From JAEUPI01 sp963814435 (GTDB lineage Bacteria > Pseudomonadota > Gammaproteobacteria > Burkholderiales > Burkholderiaceae_C), in contig CAWFCV010000006.1 in NCBI GenBank assembly GCA_963814435.1, forward strand, positions 248,001 to 312,000: a stretch of DNA of 64,000 nt. Direction: 5' to 3'. The translations under genes and the position numbers were made by a program. Under the pieces are notes generated by a model. That model searched no databases and was not told where the DNA came from. It saw only the letters and a program-made list of their open reading frames with translations. The number at the start of each line of letters is the position of its first letter. The first letter of the stretch is position 1. This document shows, piece by piece, positions 28,321 through 37,316 of the stretch.

Positions 28321-28394
28321 TCTCTTGCGCCGTTCGGGCCGAGCGGTGGCTTCGGTCGAATGTGGCGCGGTCAGCGGCGACGGACGAACAGTCA
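28242..28394 (+). repeat. Direct repeat, copy 2
   Basis: About 153 bp matching 23301-23454. The two copies bracket the amino-acid transporter, porin and marC genes. Similarity fades after the common CAGTC, although CACAAC and CGCG still match further on. Confidence 0.9.
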
Positions 28395-28563
28395 CCTCCG
28401 ACCCACAACACGCGTTCGGATCAGGCGGCTCACTCAGGCGCGGTCAGTCGGATCGCGACGCCATCGCAAGGCCCTTGAGCAGTCCGGCCGCTGGCGTCGA
28501 ACGCGAAAGCGACGTCACTACGCCATGATCTCCCGCAGGTCTGCGCATGTCGTGAGCAGCATG

Positions 28564-29555
28564 TCAGCGGCCCCAGCGCAAAGCCGCCGTGTGCACCGGT
28601 GCATCCCAGAGTGCGAGCGCGGCGTCGTCCACCGCACTGACGGTGATCGAGCAGCCCGCCATCTCGAGCGATGTGACGAAGGGGCCGGTCAGGTGCCGCG
28701 CCACCTTCACGCCGGCGCCGGCGAGCACCTTGTGCGCGGCGTTGACCATCACGTACAGCTCGAGCAGCGGCGTGCCGCCGAAGCCGTTGACGAGCAGGAT
28801 CACCTGCTGGCCGCGGCCTGAGCGACAGGTCCTTCAGGATCGCGCCGCTCAGCTCGGCGGCGATCTCGTCGGCGGAGGTCAGCTGCACGCGGCGCCGTCC
28901 CGGCTCGCCGTGGATGCCCACGCCCATCTCCATCTCGTCGATGCCGATCTGGAAGGTCGGCTTGCCGGCGGCAGGCACGGTGCACGAGGTCAGCGCCACG
29001 CCCATCGACGCGGTGGCCGTGTTGACGGCGTCGCCCAGCGCCTTCAGCGCCGCCAGGCCGTCGCCACGCTCGGCCGCAGCGCCGACGATCTTCTCGACGA
29101 TCAGCGTGCCGGCGACGCCGCGCCGCCCGGTGGTGTAGGTCGAGTTCTCGACCGCGACGTCGTCGTTGACGATCACGGTCGCGTTCTCGCGGTCGAGCAT
29201 CTCGGCGGCCATCTGGAAGTTCATCATGTCGCCGGAGTAGTTCTTGACGATGAACAGCACGCCCGCCCCGCCGTCGACCGACTCGGGCGGCAGCGAGCAT
29301 CTGGTCCGGCGTCGGCGAGGTGAACACCTGGCCTGGGCAGGCGGCGTCGAGCATGCCGTGGCCGACGAAGCCGGCGTGCAGCGGCTCGTGGCCCGAGCCG
29401 CCGCCCGAGATCAGCGCCACCTTGCCGGGTTTGACTTGGCGGCGCCGCACGAACTGGCGTTCGTCACCGAGCGTGACGATGTCGGCATGGGCGGCCGCAA
29501 AGCCGTCGAGGCTCTCGGCCAGCACGGTCTCGACGTCGTTGATGAGCTTCTTCAT
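28564..29555 (-). CDS. dhaK: Dihydroxyacetone kinase subunit DhaK-like, frameshifted
   Basis: Substrate-binding subunit that holds dihydroxyacetone (or a related keto-triose/tetrose) through a hemiaminal to a histidine. Blocks: VKPGKVALISGGGSGHEPLH, GMLDAACPGQVFTSPTPDQM, FIVKNYSGDMMNFQMAAEM, IGIDEMEMGVGIHGEPG (the His of GIHGEPG is the covalent site) and the end LLVNGFGGTPLLELYV. Indels near 29305 and 28815. Start 29555 follows AAGGAG. With dhaL upstream and a CUT1 importer, it forms a uptake-and-phosphorylation set. No dhaM phosphotransferase subunit is in the window. Confidence 0.88.
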
Positions 29556-29599
29556 GGCACTGCTCCTTATTGCGCAGCGCGTCACGCGCGACGCCGAAA

Positions 29600-30298
29600 C
29601 TAAATGGATGACCGAGCGACCGCCGCGGAACTGGCTCCGCCAGGCCGCTGGCGGTGCCCCCTGGGGGGAGGCGCCGCAGGCGCTTCGGGGAGGTCATACA
29701 GCGTGTCACACACCGCGGCGATGATCAATGCCATCGAACGCGAGCCGGGGTCGACATGGCCCAGCGCACGCTCGCCGAGGAACGAGGCGCGGCCCTTGAT
29801 CGCATCCATCTGGGCCGTGGCCTGGGCGCTGTCGTGGGCACACTGGCGCACGCGGGCGACCAGATCGTCGCCGCTGGCCGGGTCGTGACTGGCCAGCACC
29901 TTCTGCACCGGGTCGAGCACGTCGAGCAGCGTCTTCTGGCCGACCTCGACCTTGCCCAGCCGGCTGAGCGCGGCGATGCCGGCCGCCAGCGCGCGCGCCA
30001 GGTCGGCGGCCTGCGGTTGCGGCGGCAGCTCCTTGCCGAGCGTCACCATCAGCGTGCCGAACACCGGGCCCGACGAGCCGCCGACGGTGGACAGGCAGGT
30101 CATGCCCATGGTCTTGAGCGCGTCGTTGAGCGACTGGCCCTCCAGCTCGCCGAGCTTGGCCTGGATCGCCAGCGCGCCGCGCCTCATGTTCAGGCCGTGG
30201 TCGCCGTCGCCGGTCGCGGCATCGAGGTCGGTCAGCTCCTCGACGTGGTCGACCAGCGTCTTCGTGCCGGCTTCGATGATCTTCCTCAGCTCCATCAT
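29600..30298 (-). CDS. dhaL: Dihydroxyacetone kinase subunit DhaL-like
   Basis: Nucleotide-binding subunit. DHVEELTDLDAATGDGDHGLN carries the Asp residues that bind magnesium-ADP, and TVGGSSGPVFGTLM is the second family signature. After ALIIAAVCDTLYDLPE, where DhaL proteins usually end, the frame continues for about 27 residues rich in Pro, Arg and Ala that are encoded by the dispersed repeat at 29616-29692. The tail is thus probably a late addition without function. Start MMELRK at 30298 follows a GGAG site. Directly upstream of dhaK. Confidence 0.88.
   Translation of the reverse strand: MMELRKIIEAGTKTLVDHVEELTDLDAATGDGDHGLNMRRGALAIQAKLGELEGQSLNDALKTMGMTCLSTVGGSSGPVFGTLMVTLGKELPPQPQAADLARALAAGIAALSRLGKVEVGQKTLLDVLDPVQKVLASHDPASGDDLVARVRQCAHDSAQATAQMDAIKGRASFLGERALGHVDPGSRSMALIIAAVCDTLYDLPEAPAAPPPRGHRQRPGGASSAAVARSSI
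29616..29692. repeat. Dispersed GC-rich repeat, type B, copy 1
   Basis: Matches 34685-34760: both begin near CCGCCGCGGA, contain a CCCC..GGGG dyad, and share a 27-base block that includes GGCGCCGCAGGCGCTTCGGGG. It overlaps the 3' end of dhaL. Confidence 0.8.
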
Positions 30299-30311
30299 GG
30301 GGCTCCGTGGT

Positions 30312-31349
30312 TCAGGCCGTGATGCGTTGTCCGGCGGCGTCGAAGAACAACGGCGCGGTGAACTCCACCAACACCGCCCGGCCGGGCTCAAGGCCGTTGA
30401 CGTCGTGGCACAGCGTGATCAGCTCGAAATCGGCCGGGCCACCGCCGAGCGCCACGTGCACGTGCTTCTGGTCGCCCAGGTGCTCGATGCGGCGCACCAA
30501 CGCCTTGACGTGGCCACCGTCGTGGCCGTTGGCCTGGGCCAGCCGCATCGCCTCTGGTCGCACGCCGACCGTGGCGGCGGCCGCCGGTGCCTCGAGGTTG
30601 CCGACCACGGCACGCGGCAGCAGGTTGATGCGTGGCGAGCCCAGGCGCGCGGCGACGTAGCTGCTCACCGGATCGCGGTAGATCTGCTGCGGCGTGCCCA
30701 CCTGCACCAGCGCGCCGCGCTCGAGCACGCCGATGCGGTTGGCCAGCGTCATCGCCTCGGTCTGGTCGTGCGTGACGTAGAGCATCGTCGCGCCGAGGTC
30801 CTGCTGGATGCGCTTGAGCTCCAGCCGCAGGTCGTTGCGCAGCTTGGCGTCGAGCGACGACAGCGGCTCGTCCATCAGCGTCACGGCAGGCTCGCGCACC
30901 AGCGCGCGGCCGATCGCCACCCGCTGCATCTGGCCGCCGGAGAGTTTGGTGGCCGGGTTGGCGAGCTTGTCGTCGATGCGCAGCACCTTGGCCACGCTGG
31001 TGACCTTGCGCCGCACCTCGTCCTCGCCGAGCCGGCGCATCGGCGAGCGCAGCGGGAAGGCGAGGTTGTCGTACACGCTCAGGTGCGGGTAGAGCGAGTA
31101 CTGCTGGAACACGAAGGTCACGTCGCGCAGCGCCGGCGCGATGCGTGTCACGTCGCGCCCGCCGATGTGAACCTGGCCGGCGTCGGCGGCTTCGAGGCCG
31201 GCGACCAGGCGCAGCGTCGTCGTCTTGCCCGCGCCGCTCGGGCCGAGCAGCACGATGAACTCGCCGCTCGCCACCTCGAGGGTCAGGTCGCGCACGGCGG
31301 TCACCTCGCCAAAGCGCTTGAGCAGGCCACGCAGTGCCAGTTCAGCCAT
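30312..31349 (-). CDS. Sugar/polyol ABC transporter ATPase (MalK/UgpC type)
   Basis: Intact 345-residue ATPase with C-terminal TOBE-like domain. Walker A LLGPSGAGKTTTLRLVAG, Q-loop FVFQQYSLYPHLSV, signature TKLSGGQMQRVAIGRAL, Walker B VTLMDEPLSSLDAKL and LYVTHDQTEAMTLANR. The regulatory domain contains ATVGVRPEAMRLAQ. Its start overlaps the 3' end of the neighbouring ATPase gene by 8 bp. One of a pair of ATPases in the same transporter, an arrangement known from glycerol ABC importers. Confidence 0.93.
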   Translation of the reverse strand: MAELALRGLLKRFGEVTAVRDLTLEVASGEFIVLLGPSGAGKTTTLRLVAGLEAADAGQVHIGGRDVTRIAPALRDVTFVFQQYSLYPHLSVYDNLAFPLRSPMRRLGEDEVRRKVTSVAKVLRIDDKLANPATKLSGGQMQRVAIGRALVREPAVTLMDEPLSSLDAKLRNDLRLELKRIQQDLGATMLYVTHDQTEAMTLANRIGVLERGALVQVGTPQQIYRDPVSSYVAARLGSPRINLLPRAVVGNLEAPAAAATVGVRPEAMRLAQANGHDGGHVKALVRRIEHLGDQKHVHVALGGGPADFELITLCHDVNGLEPGRAVLVEFTAPLFFDAAGQRITA

Positions 31350-32483
31350 GGGCGGCTCCCAGGGAGGCAGCAGGGCGAGCCAAGCGTGGCGGTGCGCCGC
31401 CGTCGTGCCGCGCGGTGCGCAGCGCGCGGCCGGTGGCCTGGTCGAACAGCGAGACCTGCGACGCCTCGAAGGCCAGGCCGACCTGGTCACCGCGCTGCGC
31501 CGGCACGTCCACGCCGACCTTGGCGCGCAGGTCGCGCCTTGCGCCGTCGTGCAGGTGACGATCTGGCTGGTGCCCAGGTACTCGGTGCCGAGCACTTCGG
31601 CGCGCAGCGCCGAGGCGGGCGCCAGGCGCACATGCTCGGGCCGCACGCCGAACAGCAGCGCCTCGGCCGGCGCGTCCTGGCGCAGCGCCGGAACGGGCAG
31701 CACAGCTGCGCCGATGCGCACCTGGTCGGCGCCGGCGGCATAGCCGCCGTCGAAGGGCAGGAAGTTCATCGCCGGCGAGCCGATGAAATCGGCCACGAAC
31801 ACGCTGGCCGGCCGGTCGTACACCTCCTGCGGCGCGCCGAGCTGCTCGATCACGCCCTGGTTCATGATCGCGATCGTGTCGGCCATCGCCATCGCCTCGA
31901 GCTGGTCGTGGGTGACGTACACGGTGGTGGCGTGCAGCCGGTCGTGCAGAGCGCGCAGCTCCTGGCACATCAGCTCGCGGAACTCGGAGTCGAGCGCACC
32001 GAGCGGCTCGTCCATCATGAAGGCGAGCGGCTGGCGCACGATCGCGCGGCCGAGCGCGACACGCTGGCGGTCGCCGCTGGACAGGCCCGACACCGGCTTG
32101 TCGATCAGGTGCTCGATGCGCAGGATGCGCGCCGCCTCGGCCACCTTGGCGTCGATCTGAGCGCGCGCCACGCCCTGCGAGAGCAGCGGGAAGGCGATGT
32201 TTTTGCGCACGCTCATGTGCGGATAGAGCGCGAACAGCTGGAACACGAAGGCGATGTCGCGGTGCGAGGCGCGCTTGAAGCTGACGTCCTCATTGCCCAG
32301 GAAGATCTGCCCCGAGGTCGGCAGCTCGAGCCCGGCGATCATGCGCAGCGTGGTGGTCTTGCCGCAGCCCGATGGCCCGAGCAGGCAGAAGAACTCGCCG
32401 TCGCGCACGGTGAAGCTGGAGTCCTTCACCGCGGTGAAGTCGGCGAAGGCCTTGTGCAGGTTCTGGACGCGGATCTCGGCCAT
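31342..32483 (-). CDS. Sugar/polyol ABC transporter ATPase with variant signature, one frameshift
   Basis: Second MalK-type ATPase of the system. Walker A LLGPSGCGKTTTLRMIAG, Walker B LAFMMDEPLGALDSEF and YVTHDQLEAMAMAD are standard, but the signature is SGLSSGDRQRVALGRAIV instead of LSGGQ, and the Q-loop reads FVFQLFALYPHM. Such asymmetry fits a heterodimer with the ATPase at 30312, with one degenerate site. An indel near 31540 shifts the last 65 residues, which end ASLGAAHG at 31342; uncorrected, the frame would run into the next gene and mimic a fusion. Confidence 0.88.
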
Positions 32484-32497
32484 GGTCAGTGCCCGCC

Positions 32498-32560
32498 CGG
32501 CCGCCCGAAGGGCACTGGCGCCCCCTTGGGGGGCAGCGAACGAAGTGAGCTTGGGGGCTT
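32498..32560. repeat. Dispersed GC-rich repeat, type A, copy 1
   Basis: Contains CCCCCTTGGGGGG followed by GCGAACGAAGTGAGC and TTGGGGGC, a dyad able to form a strong hairpin. A related copy is at 39105-39153. It lies between the ATPase and the small membrane protein gene and could reduce read-through. Confidence 0.7.
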
Positions 32561-32564
32561 CATG

Positions 32565-32750
32565 TCAGCTCGGGAATTTGGAGACGATGGTGAACATCGC
32601 GACGCCGGCCAACGTGGTGACGAAGGACCAGGTGTAGAGCACCAGTGCGAAGGGCTGCAGCATCATGAAGATGCCGAGCGCGATGACGATGCAGGCGGCC
32701 ATCTCCATCGGCCCGCGCCGCAGCCACTTCGGCCAGGAACCCGTGCTCAT
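32565..32750 (-). CDS. Small two-helix membrane protein in the ABC operon
   Basis: 61 residues starting MSTGSWPKWLRRGPMEM, then hydrophobic segments AACIVIALGIFMMLQPFALV and FVTTLAGVAMFTIV. Its start overlaps the permease stop as ATGA, so it is a real, translated member of the operon. Glycerol transporter operons also carry a small membrane protein (GlpU/DUF2160) in this place, but I see no sequence match to that family. Possibly an accessory or stabilising subunit. Confidence 0.72.
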   Translation of the reverse strand: MSTGSWPKWLRRGPMEMAACIVIALGIFMMLQPFALVLYTWSFVTTLAGVAMFTIVSKFPS

Positions 32751-33705
32751 TTCCGCACCGCTCCGAAGGTGATGCCGCGCAGCAGGTGTTTGCGCAAGAG
32801 CACGGTGAACACGAGGATCGGGATCAGGAACAGCATGGTGCCCGCAGCAACCGCCGGCCAGTCCTGCCCACCCTCGCCGATGATGATCGGAATGAAGGGC
32901 GGCGCCGTCTGCGCCTCGCCGCTGGTCAGCAGCACGGCGAATGCGTACTCGTTCCAGGCGAAGATCAGGCAGAAGATCGCGGTGGCCACGATGCCGGTGG
33001 TGGCCTGCGGCAGCACCACCTTGCGGAAGGCCTGCAGCCGCGTGTAGCCGTCGACCATCGCGGCCTCTTCGTATTCGCGCGGGATCTCGTCGATGAAGCC
33101 CTTGAGCAGCCACACGGCCAGCGACACGTTGACGGCGCTGTACAGCAGGATCATGCCGAGCCTGGTGTCCGACAGCCCCAACTCGCGGTACATCAGGTAG
33201 ATCGGGATCGCCACCGCGATCGGCGGCATCATGCGCGTGGACAGGATGAAGAACATCAGGTCGTCCTTGCCCGGCACCTTGAAGCGCGAGAACGCATAGG
33301 CCGCCATCACGCCCAGCCCCACCGACAGACAGTCGAGCCGATCGCGATGATCAGCGAGTTGGCAAAGCGCGGCAGGTAGTTCGAGCGGCTCACCACCACC
33401 ATGCTGTTGGCGCGCGCGCTGCGCTCGCAGGCGTCGGCCGCCGGCGGCAGGCTGGCGATGTACTCCTGGGTCTGGCGCGAGCGCGTCGTGAAGAGGTTGC
33501 AGTAGCCCTCGATCGACGGCTCGAACACCACCTTCGGCGGGTAGCTGATCGAATCCGGCGGGCTCTTGATGCTGGTGAGCAGGATCCACACCAGCGGCAC
33601 CAGCGTGATCAGCGCGTACAGCACGACCACGGCCATCGCCACGCGCTTGGACGTGGCGGTGGGTTCGACCACCGAGTGCGCGGTGCTGATGCCTTTGTTG
33701 CTCAT
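32747..33705 (-). CDS. Sugar/polyol ABC transporter permease (MalG type), one frameshift
   Basis: Inner-membrane permease with six helices. The N-terminal helix is VVVLYALITLVPLVWILLTS; a long periplasmic loop follows; the EAA loop is IPREYEEAAMVDGYTRLQAF and then KVVLPQATTGIVATAIF. An indel near 33335 interrupts IAIGSTVCRLSVGLGVM. Start ATG 33705 overlaps the upstream permease stop. CUT1 family partner of the permease at 33702. Confidence 0.9.
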
Positions 33706-34655
33706 CGATTCTTCACCGCGTTGAGCGCCTTGACGTAGATGTTCGCGAGGCCGAACACGGCCACGAACAGGATGATGGCCAAGGCCGACGAGTAGCCGGT
33801 GCGCCACTTCTCGAACGCCTCGCGTTTCAGCGTGATCGAGACCACCTCGGTGGTCGAGCCCGGGCCGCCGTTGGTGAGCAGGTTGACGAGGTCGAACATC
33901 TTGAAGTTCTCGATGCCGCGAAACAGCACGGCCAGCATGATGAACGGCAGCACCATCGGCAGCGTGATGCTCCAGAACTGGCGCCACGCCGACGCACGGT
34001 CGACCTCGGCCGCTTCGTAGATGTAGTCGGGGATGCTGCGCAACCCGGCCAGGCAGATCAGCATCACGTAGGGCGTCCACATCCAGGTGTCGACGATCAC
34101 GATCGCCCAGGGTGCGAGCTTCACCGAGCCCAGCATCTCGAAGCTCGACGGCGGTATGCCGGTGAAAAAGCTCACCGCGTAGTTGAACAGGCCGATCTGC
34201 GGCTGGTAGAGAAAGGCCCAGAAGTTCCCTACCACCGCGGGCGACAGCATCATCGGGATCAGGATCAGCGTGGTCCAGAAACCGTGGCCGCGGAACTTGC
34301 GGTCGATCAGGTAGGCCAGCGCGAAGCCGATCAGCGTCTGCAGCGTGATGGTCCAGAACAGGAAGTGCGCGGTCGCCTGCATCGGGCCCCAGACGTCGGG
34401 GTCGGTGAGGATCGACACATAGTGGTCGATGCCGATGCCGAGCACCTCGGCGTTGGGCCGGTTGGCGCGGAAGTTGGTGAACGACAGCCGCACCGTCCAG
34501 ATCAGCGGGAAGATGTTGATCGCCAGCAGCAGCAGCATCGTCGGCGCGATGAACAGCCACGCGATCGCACGGTCCGACAGCCCGCGCATGCGCTGCGCCA
34601 TCGGCGGCGGCGTGGCCAGCGCGGCGCGTTCGGCGATGCTCGGTGGGGCATTCAT
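33702..34655 (-). CDS. Sugar/polyol ABC transporter permease (MalF type)
   Basis: Intact 317-residue permease. N-terminal helix AIAWLFIAPTMLLLLAINIF, EAA loop IPDYIYEAAEVDRASAWRQF followed by WSITLPMVLPFIMLAVLF, and a closing helix ALAIILFVAVFGLANIYVKA. The gene follows the binding protein by about 110 bp holding a dispersed repeat, and overlaps the next permease gene by 4 bp. Confidence 0.94.
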   Translation of the reverse strand: MNAPPSIAERAALATPPPMAQRMRGLSDRAIAWLFIAPTMLLLLAINIFPLIWTVRLSFTNFRANRPNAEVLGIGIDHYVSILTDPDVWGPMQATAHFLFWTITLQTLIGFALAYLIDRKFRGHGFWTTLILIPMMLSPAVVGNFWAFLYQPQIGLFNYAVSFFTGIPPSSFEMLGSVKLAPWAIVIVDTWMWTPYVMLICLAGLRSIPDYIYEAAEVDRASAWRQFWSITLPMVLPFIMLAVLFRGIENFKMFDLVNLLTNGGPGSTTEVVSITLKREAFEKWRTGYSSALAIILFVAVFGLANIYVKALNAVKNR

Positions 34656-34684
34656 GGAATCGATGTGGATGAGTGTGTTGCCAA

Positions 34685-34760
34685 GCGGCCGCCGCGGATC
34701 CGGCTCTGCCGTTCCGCCTGCGGCGCCCCTCGAGGGGGAGGCGCCGCAGGCGCTTCGGGG
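34685..34760. repeat. Dispersed GC-rich repeat, type B, copy 2
   Basis: Same element as 29616-29692. It sits in the gap between binding protein and permease genes, where a hairpin could give the binding protein transcript a higher level than the rest of the operon. Confidence 0.8.
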
Positions 34761-34766
34761 GTGGGC

Positions 34767-36107
34767 CTACTTCACCTTGCCGTCTTCCTTGAACACCTTC
34801 TTCCAATCGGCCACCATGCCGTCCAGCGCTTCCTTCGCGGTGCCCTTGTCGGCGACGACGAAGTCGTGCACGCGCTTCTGCTCGGCCAGCAGCAGCTGCG
34901 CGTAGCTGGGCTCGGCCCAGAAGTCGACCACCTGGTCCATCGCGTCGAGGAACTCGGCCGCGAACGGCGCGCTCTTCTTGAAGCCGGCGTCGTTGAGCAC
35001 ACCCTTGTGGCACGAGTAGCCGCCGAGCGCCCACCACTTCTTCTGCACGTCGAGCGAGGCGAACCACTTGATGTACTGCAGCGCCTCGTCGCGGTTGGGC
35101 GAGTACGACACCACCGAGATGCCCTGGCCGCCGAGCTGCGAGCCCTTGCCCTTGTCGCTCGGGTTGACGAAGAAGCCGATCTTGTCGCCGCCGACGTTCG
35201 GGTCCTTGTACAGGCCGGGGAAGAAGGCGAACCAGTTCATCATCATCGCCACCTGGCCCGACTTGAACGCGTCCAGGCCCTCGCCCATGTACGAGTTGGT
35301 CAGTCCCGGCGGCGTGCAGCACTTGTAGAGCGACTTGTAGAACTCCAGCCCCTTGATGGCGTCGGGCCCGTTGACGAAGCCGTCCATCGCGTACGGCTTC
35401 TTCGGATCCTGGTACTTGAAGCCCATCGGGTACAGCACGTTGCTCACGCCCATCGTGATGCCTTCGGAGCCGCGCTCGGTGAAGAGGTAGGTGCCGTAGA
35501 CCTTCTTGCCGTCGATCTGGCGGCCGGAGAAGAACTCGGCCACCTGCTTGAACTCGGTCCAGGTCTTGGGCGCGGCGAGGTCGCGGTTGTGCTTCTTCTT
35601 GAACTCGGCCTGCAGCTCGGGCTTGGCGAACCAGTCCTTGCGGTAGGTCCAGCCGAGCGCGTCGCCCATCGCCGGCAGCGCCCAGTAGTTGGGCGTGCCC
35701 TTCGGCCACTCGGCATAACCGGTCACCGTGGCGGGTGCGAAGTCGCTGATCTTGATGCCTTCCTTGGCGAAGAAGTCGTTCAGCTTCACGTAGTGGCCGC
35801 TCTCGGCCGAGCCGCCGATCCACTGGCTGTCGCCGATGATCAGGTCGCACAGCTTGCCCTTGGAGTTGAGCTCGTTGAGCATGCGGTCGGCAAAGTTCGG
35901 CCAGGGCACGAATTCGAACTTCATCTTCACCTTGGTCTTGGCGGTGAAGTCCTTGGACAACTCGACCAGCGCGTTGGCCGGGTCCCAGGCTGCCCAGCAC
36001 AGCGTGATGGTCTTGTCCTGCGCAAGGGCAGCGGTGCTGCCCAGGCTGAGGACGGCGGAGGTTGCCAGCGCCGACAGCGCAGGCAGCTGGGTCAGTAGCG
36101 ATTTCAT
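34767..36107 (-). CDS. Sugar/polyol ABC transporter periplasmic binding protein
   Basis: Intact 446-residue family 1 solute-binding protein. Signal peptide MKSLLTQLPALSALATSAVL to AALAQDK, then ITLCWAAWDPANALVELSKD, CDLIIGDSQWIGGSAESGHY, PNYWALPAMGDALGWTYRKD and GQVAMMMNWFAFFPGLYKD. Aromatic residues suggest a carbohydrate or polyol ligand. Start 36107 after TAGGAGA. It is the first transport gene after the LacI regulator. With dhaK/dhaL downstream, the ligand may be dihydroxyacetone, erythrulose or a polyol oxidised to one of these. Confidence 0.93.
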   Translation of the reverse strand: MKSLLTQLPALSALATSAVLSLGSTAALAQDKTITLCWAAWDPANALVELSKDFTAKTKVKMKFEFVPWPNFADRMLNELNSKGKLCDLIIGDSQWIGGSAESGHYVKLNDFFAKEGIKISDFAPATVTGYAEWPKGTPNYWALPAMGDALGWTYRKDWFAKPELQAEFKKKHNRDLAAPKTWTEFKQVAEFFSGRQIDGKKVYGTYLFTERGSEGITMGVSNVLYPMGFKYQDPKKPYAMDGFVNGPDAIKGLEFYKSLYKCCTPPGLTNSYMGEGLDAFKSGQVAMMMNWFAFFPGLYKDPNVGGDKIGFFVNPSDKGKGSQLGGQGISVVSYSPNRDEALQYIKWFASLDVQKKWWALGGYSCHKGVLNDAGFKKSAPFAAEFLDAMDQVVDFWAEPSYAQLLLAEQKRVHDFVVADKGTAKEALDGMVADWKKVFKEDGKVK

Positions 36108-36160
36108 GACGGGTCTCCTAACGTTGGTACAGGTCTCGGGCACACACATCCGACCGCCGT

Positions 36161-37195
36161 TCAGTGCAGGTTTTCGGCCGTCAAGATTTCGATTCGCGGC
36201 TGCACCACGTTGAGCGCGCCGCGCACGTTCTCGCACAACGCGCGCAGCGCACGCGCCGCCGCCGAGATGCAGTAGTGGATGTCCTGGTGCAGCACATAAG
36301 CCAGGCCGTTGGCGCCGAGCAGCGCGCGGTGTTCGTCGGTGAAGTCGTGCGCAACCACGCCCACGCTGCCGGTCAGGCCCAGGCTCTCGATCGCGCGCGC
36401 CACGCCGGCGCTGCCCGAGCCGACGTTGTAGATGCCGGCGATGCGCGCGGCATCGACGCTGTCGCTGCGCGCGAAGCGCAGCAGCGCGCGGCATGCTCCG
36501 GCGTCGCCCGGCGGCAGGTCGGGCGTGCGCTGCACCTTCAGCTTGGGAAAGCGCTCCTCGATCACCTGCGCGAAGCCGATGCGCCGCTCGATCTCGCCCG
36601 ACAGGCGCGTGGCCTGCGAGCTGAGCAGCAGCGTGTCGCGCCCACCGCCTGCGGCCATGCGGCCGAGCAGCAAACCGGCGGTGCGGCCGGCGGCGCGGTT
36701 GTCGGCGCCGATGTGGGCCTCGCGCATCGAGCCGGCCACGTCGGAGAACAGCGTCACCACGTGCACGCCGGTGCGCGCCAACTCGTTGATTGCCAGCTTG
36801 ACGGGCGGCAGGTCGGGCGCCATCACGGCCACGCCGTCGCAGTCGGCCAGCTGCGCCAGCTCGGCCGCAAAGGCCGCGGCGTCGCCACTGTCGATGCGGT
36901 GAGTGACCTCGGTGATGTGCTGGTGGCGAAACTCGCCCGCCGCCTGGGCGATCAGCCGGTCGACCAGCTCGTTGAATGGCGCCGCGTCGGCCGGCAGCAC
37001 GAAGGCGAAGCGGAAGTTCTCGCCCTTGCGCGGGCGGCCACGCTGCGGCGGCGCGCCGAGCTCGGCCACCACCTGCAGCACGCGCTGCACCGTCTCGGCA
37101 TTGACCCCCGGCCTGCGGTTGAGCACCCGGTCGACGGTGGCGGTGCCCACCCCGGCCTGGCGGGCGATGTCGGCGATGGTGGCGTTGGTGGACAT
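36161..37195 (-). CDS. LacI family transcriptional regulator
   Basis: Intact 344-residue protein. Helix-turn-helix TIADIARQAGVGTATVDRVL with hinge NRRPGVNAETVQRVLQVVAE, followed by a periplasmic-binding-like effector domain (VVTLFSDVAGSMREAHIGAD, GRTAGLLLGRM, GVVAHDFTDEHRALL). The RVDRVL-type helix and domain resemble LacI members that sense sugars or polyols. It is placed 53 bp upstream of the binding protein on the same strand, so it likely controls the ABC-dha operon and possibly itself. Its promoter lies in an AT-rich stretch (37230-37255). Confidence 0.93.
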   Translation of the reverse strand: MSTNATIADIARQAGVGTATVDRVLNRRPGVNAETVQRVLQVVAELGAPPQRGRPRKGENFRFAFVLPADAAPFNELVDRLIAQAAGEFRHQHITEVTHRIDSGDAAAFAAELAQLADCDGVAVMAPDLPPVKLAINELARTGVHVVTLFSDVAGSMREAHIGADNRAAGRTAGLLLGRMAAGGGRDTLLLSSQATRLSGEIERRIGFAQVIEERFPKLKVQRTPDLPPGDAGACRALLRFARSDSVDAARIAGIYNVGSGSAGVARAIESLGLTGSVGVVAHDFTDEHRALLGANGLAYVLHQDIHYCISAAARALRALCENVRGALNVVQPRIEILTAENLH

Positions 37196-37280
37196 CGATT
37201 CCGGCGGACTGATGTGATCATGGTAGACCGTCAAATAAATAAATCAATCAATTACACATCGGGGTTTGTACGGGGTGCGG

Positions 37281-37316
37281 TGCGCTGTTCTGCGCTCAGG
37301 GCAGCAGAACAGCGCA
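37281..37316. repeat. Perfect 13-bp inverted repeat with 10-base loop
   Basis: TGCGCTGTTCTGC (37281-37293) and GCAGAACAGCGCA (37304-37316). It lies between the divergent LacI gene and the HTH remnant. Could be an operator, an RNA hairpin, or a scar of a mobile element; no run of T follows on either strand. Confidence 0.75.

Noticed and set aside
23301..28394. A composite transposon or insertion sequence
   Set aside because: Direct repeats are present, but no transposase, terminal inverted repeats or short target duplication was seen.
30312..32483. A 723-residue fusion of two ABC ATPases
   Set aside because: The join depends on one indel near 31540. In the corrected frame the first ATPase ends at 31342 and the second has its own start at 31349 with normal family length.
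29952..33047. A rightward open frame of about 1030 codons
   Set aside because: It is antisense to the dhaL and ABC ATPase genes, low in protein character (Arg, His, Gln, Ala rich) and has no domain. Long antisense frames are expected in GC-rich coding DNA.
34284..36098. A rightward open frame of 604 codons
   Set aside because: Antisense to the binding protein and permease genes, which have clear family motifs.
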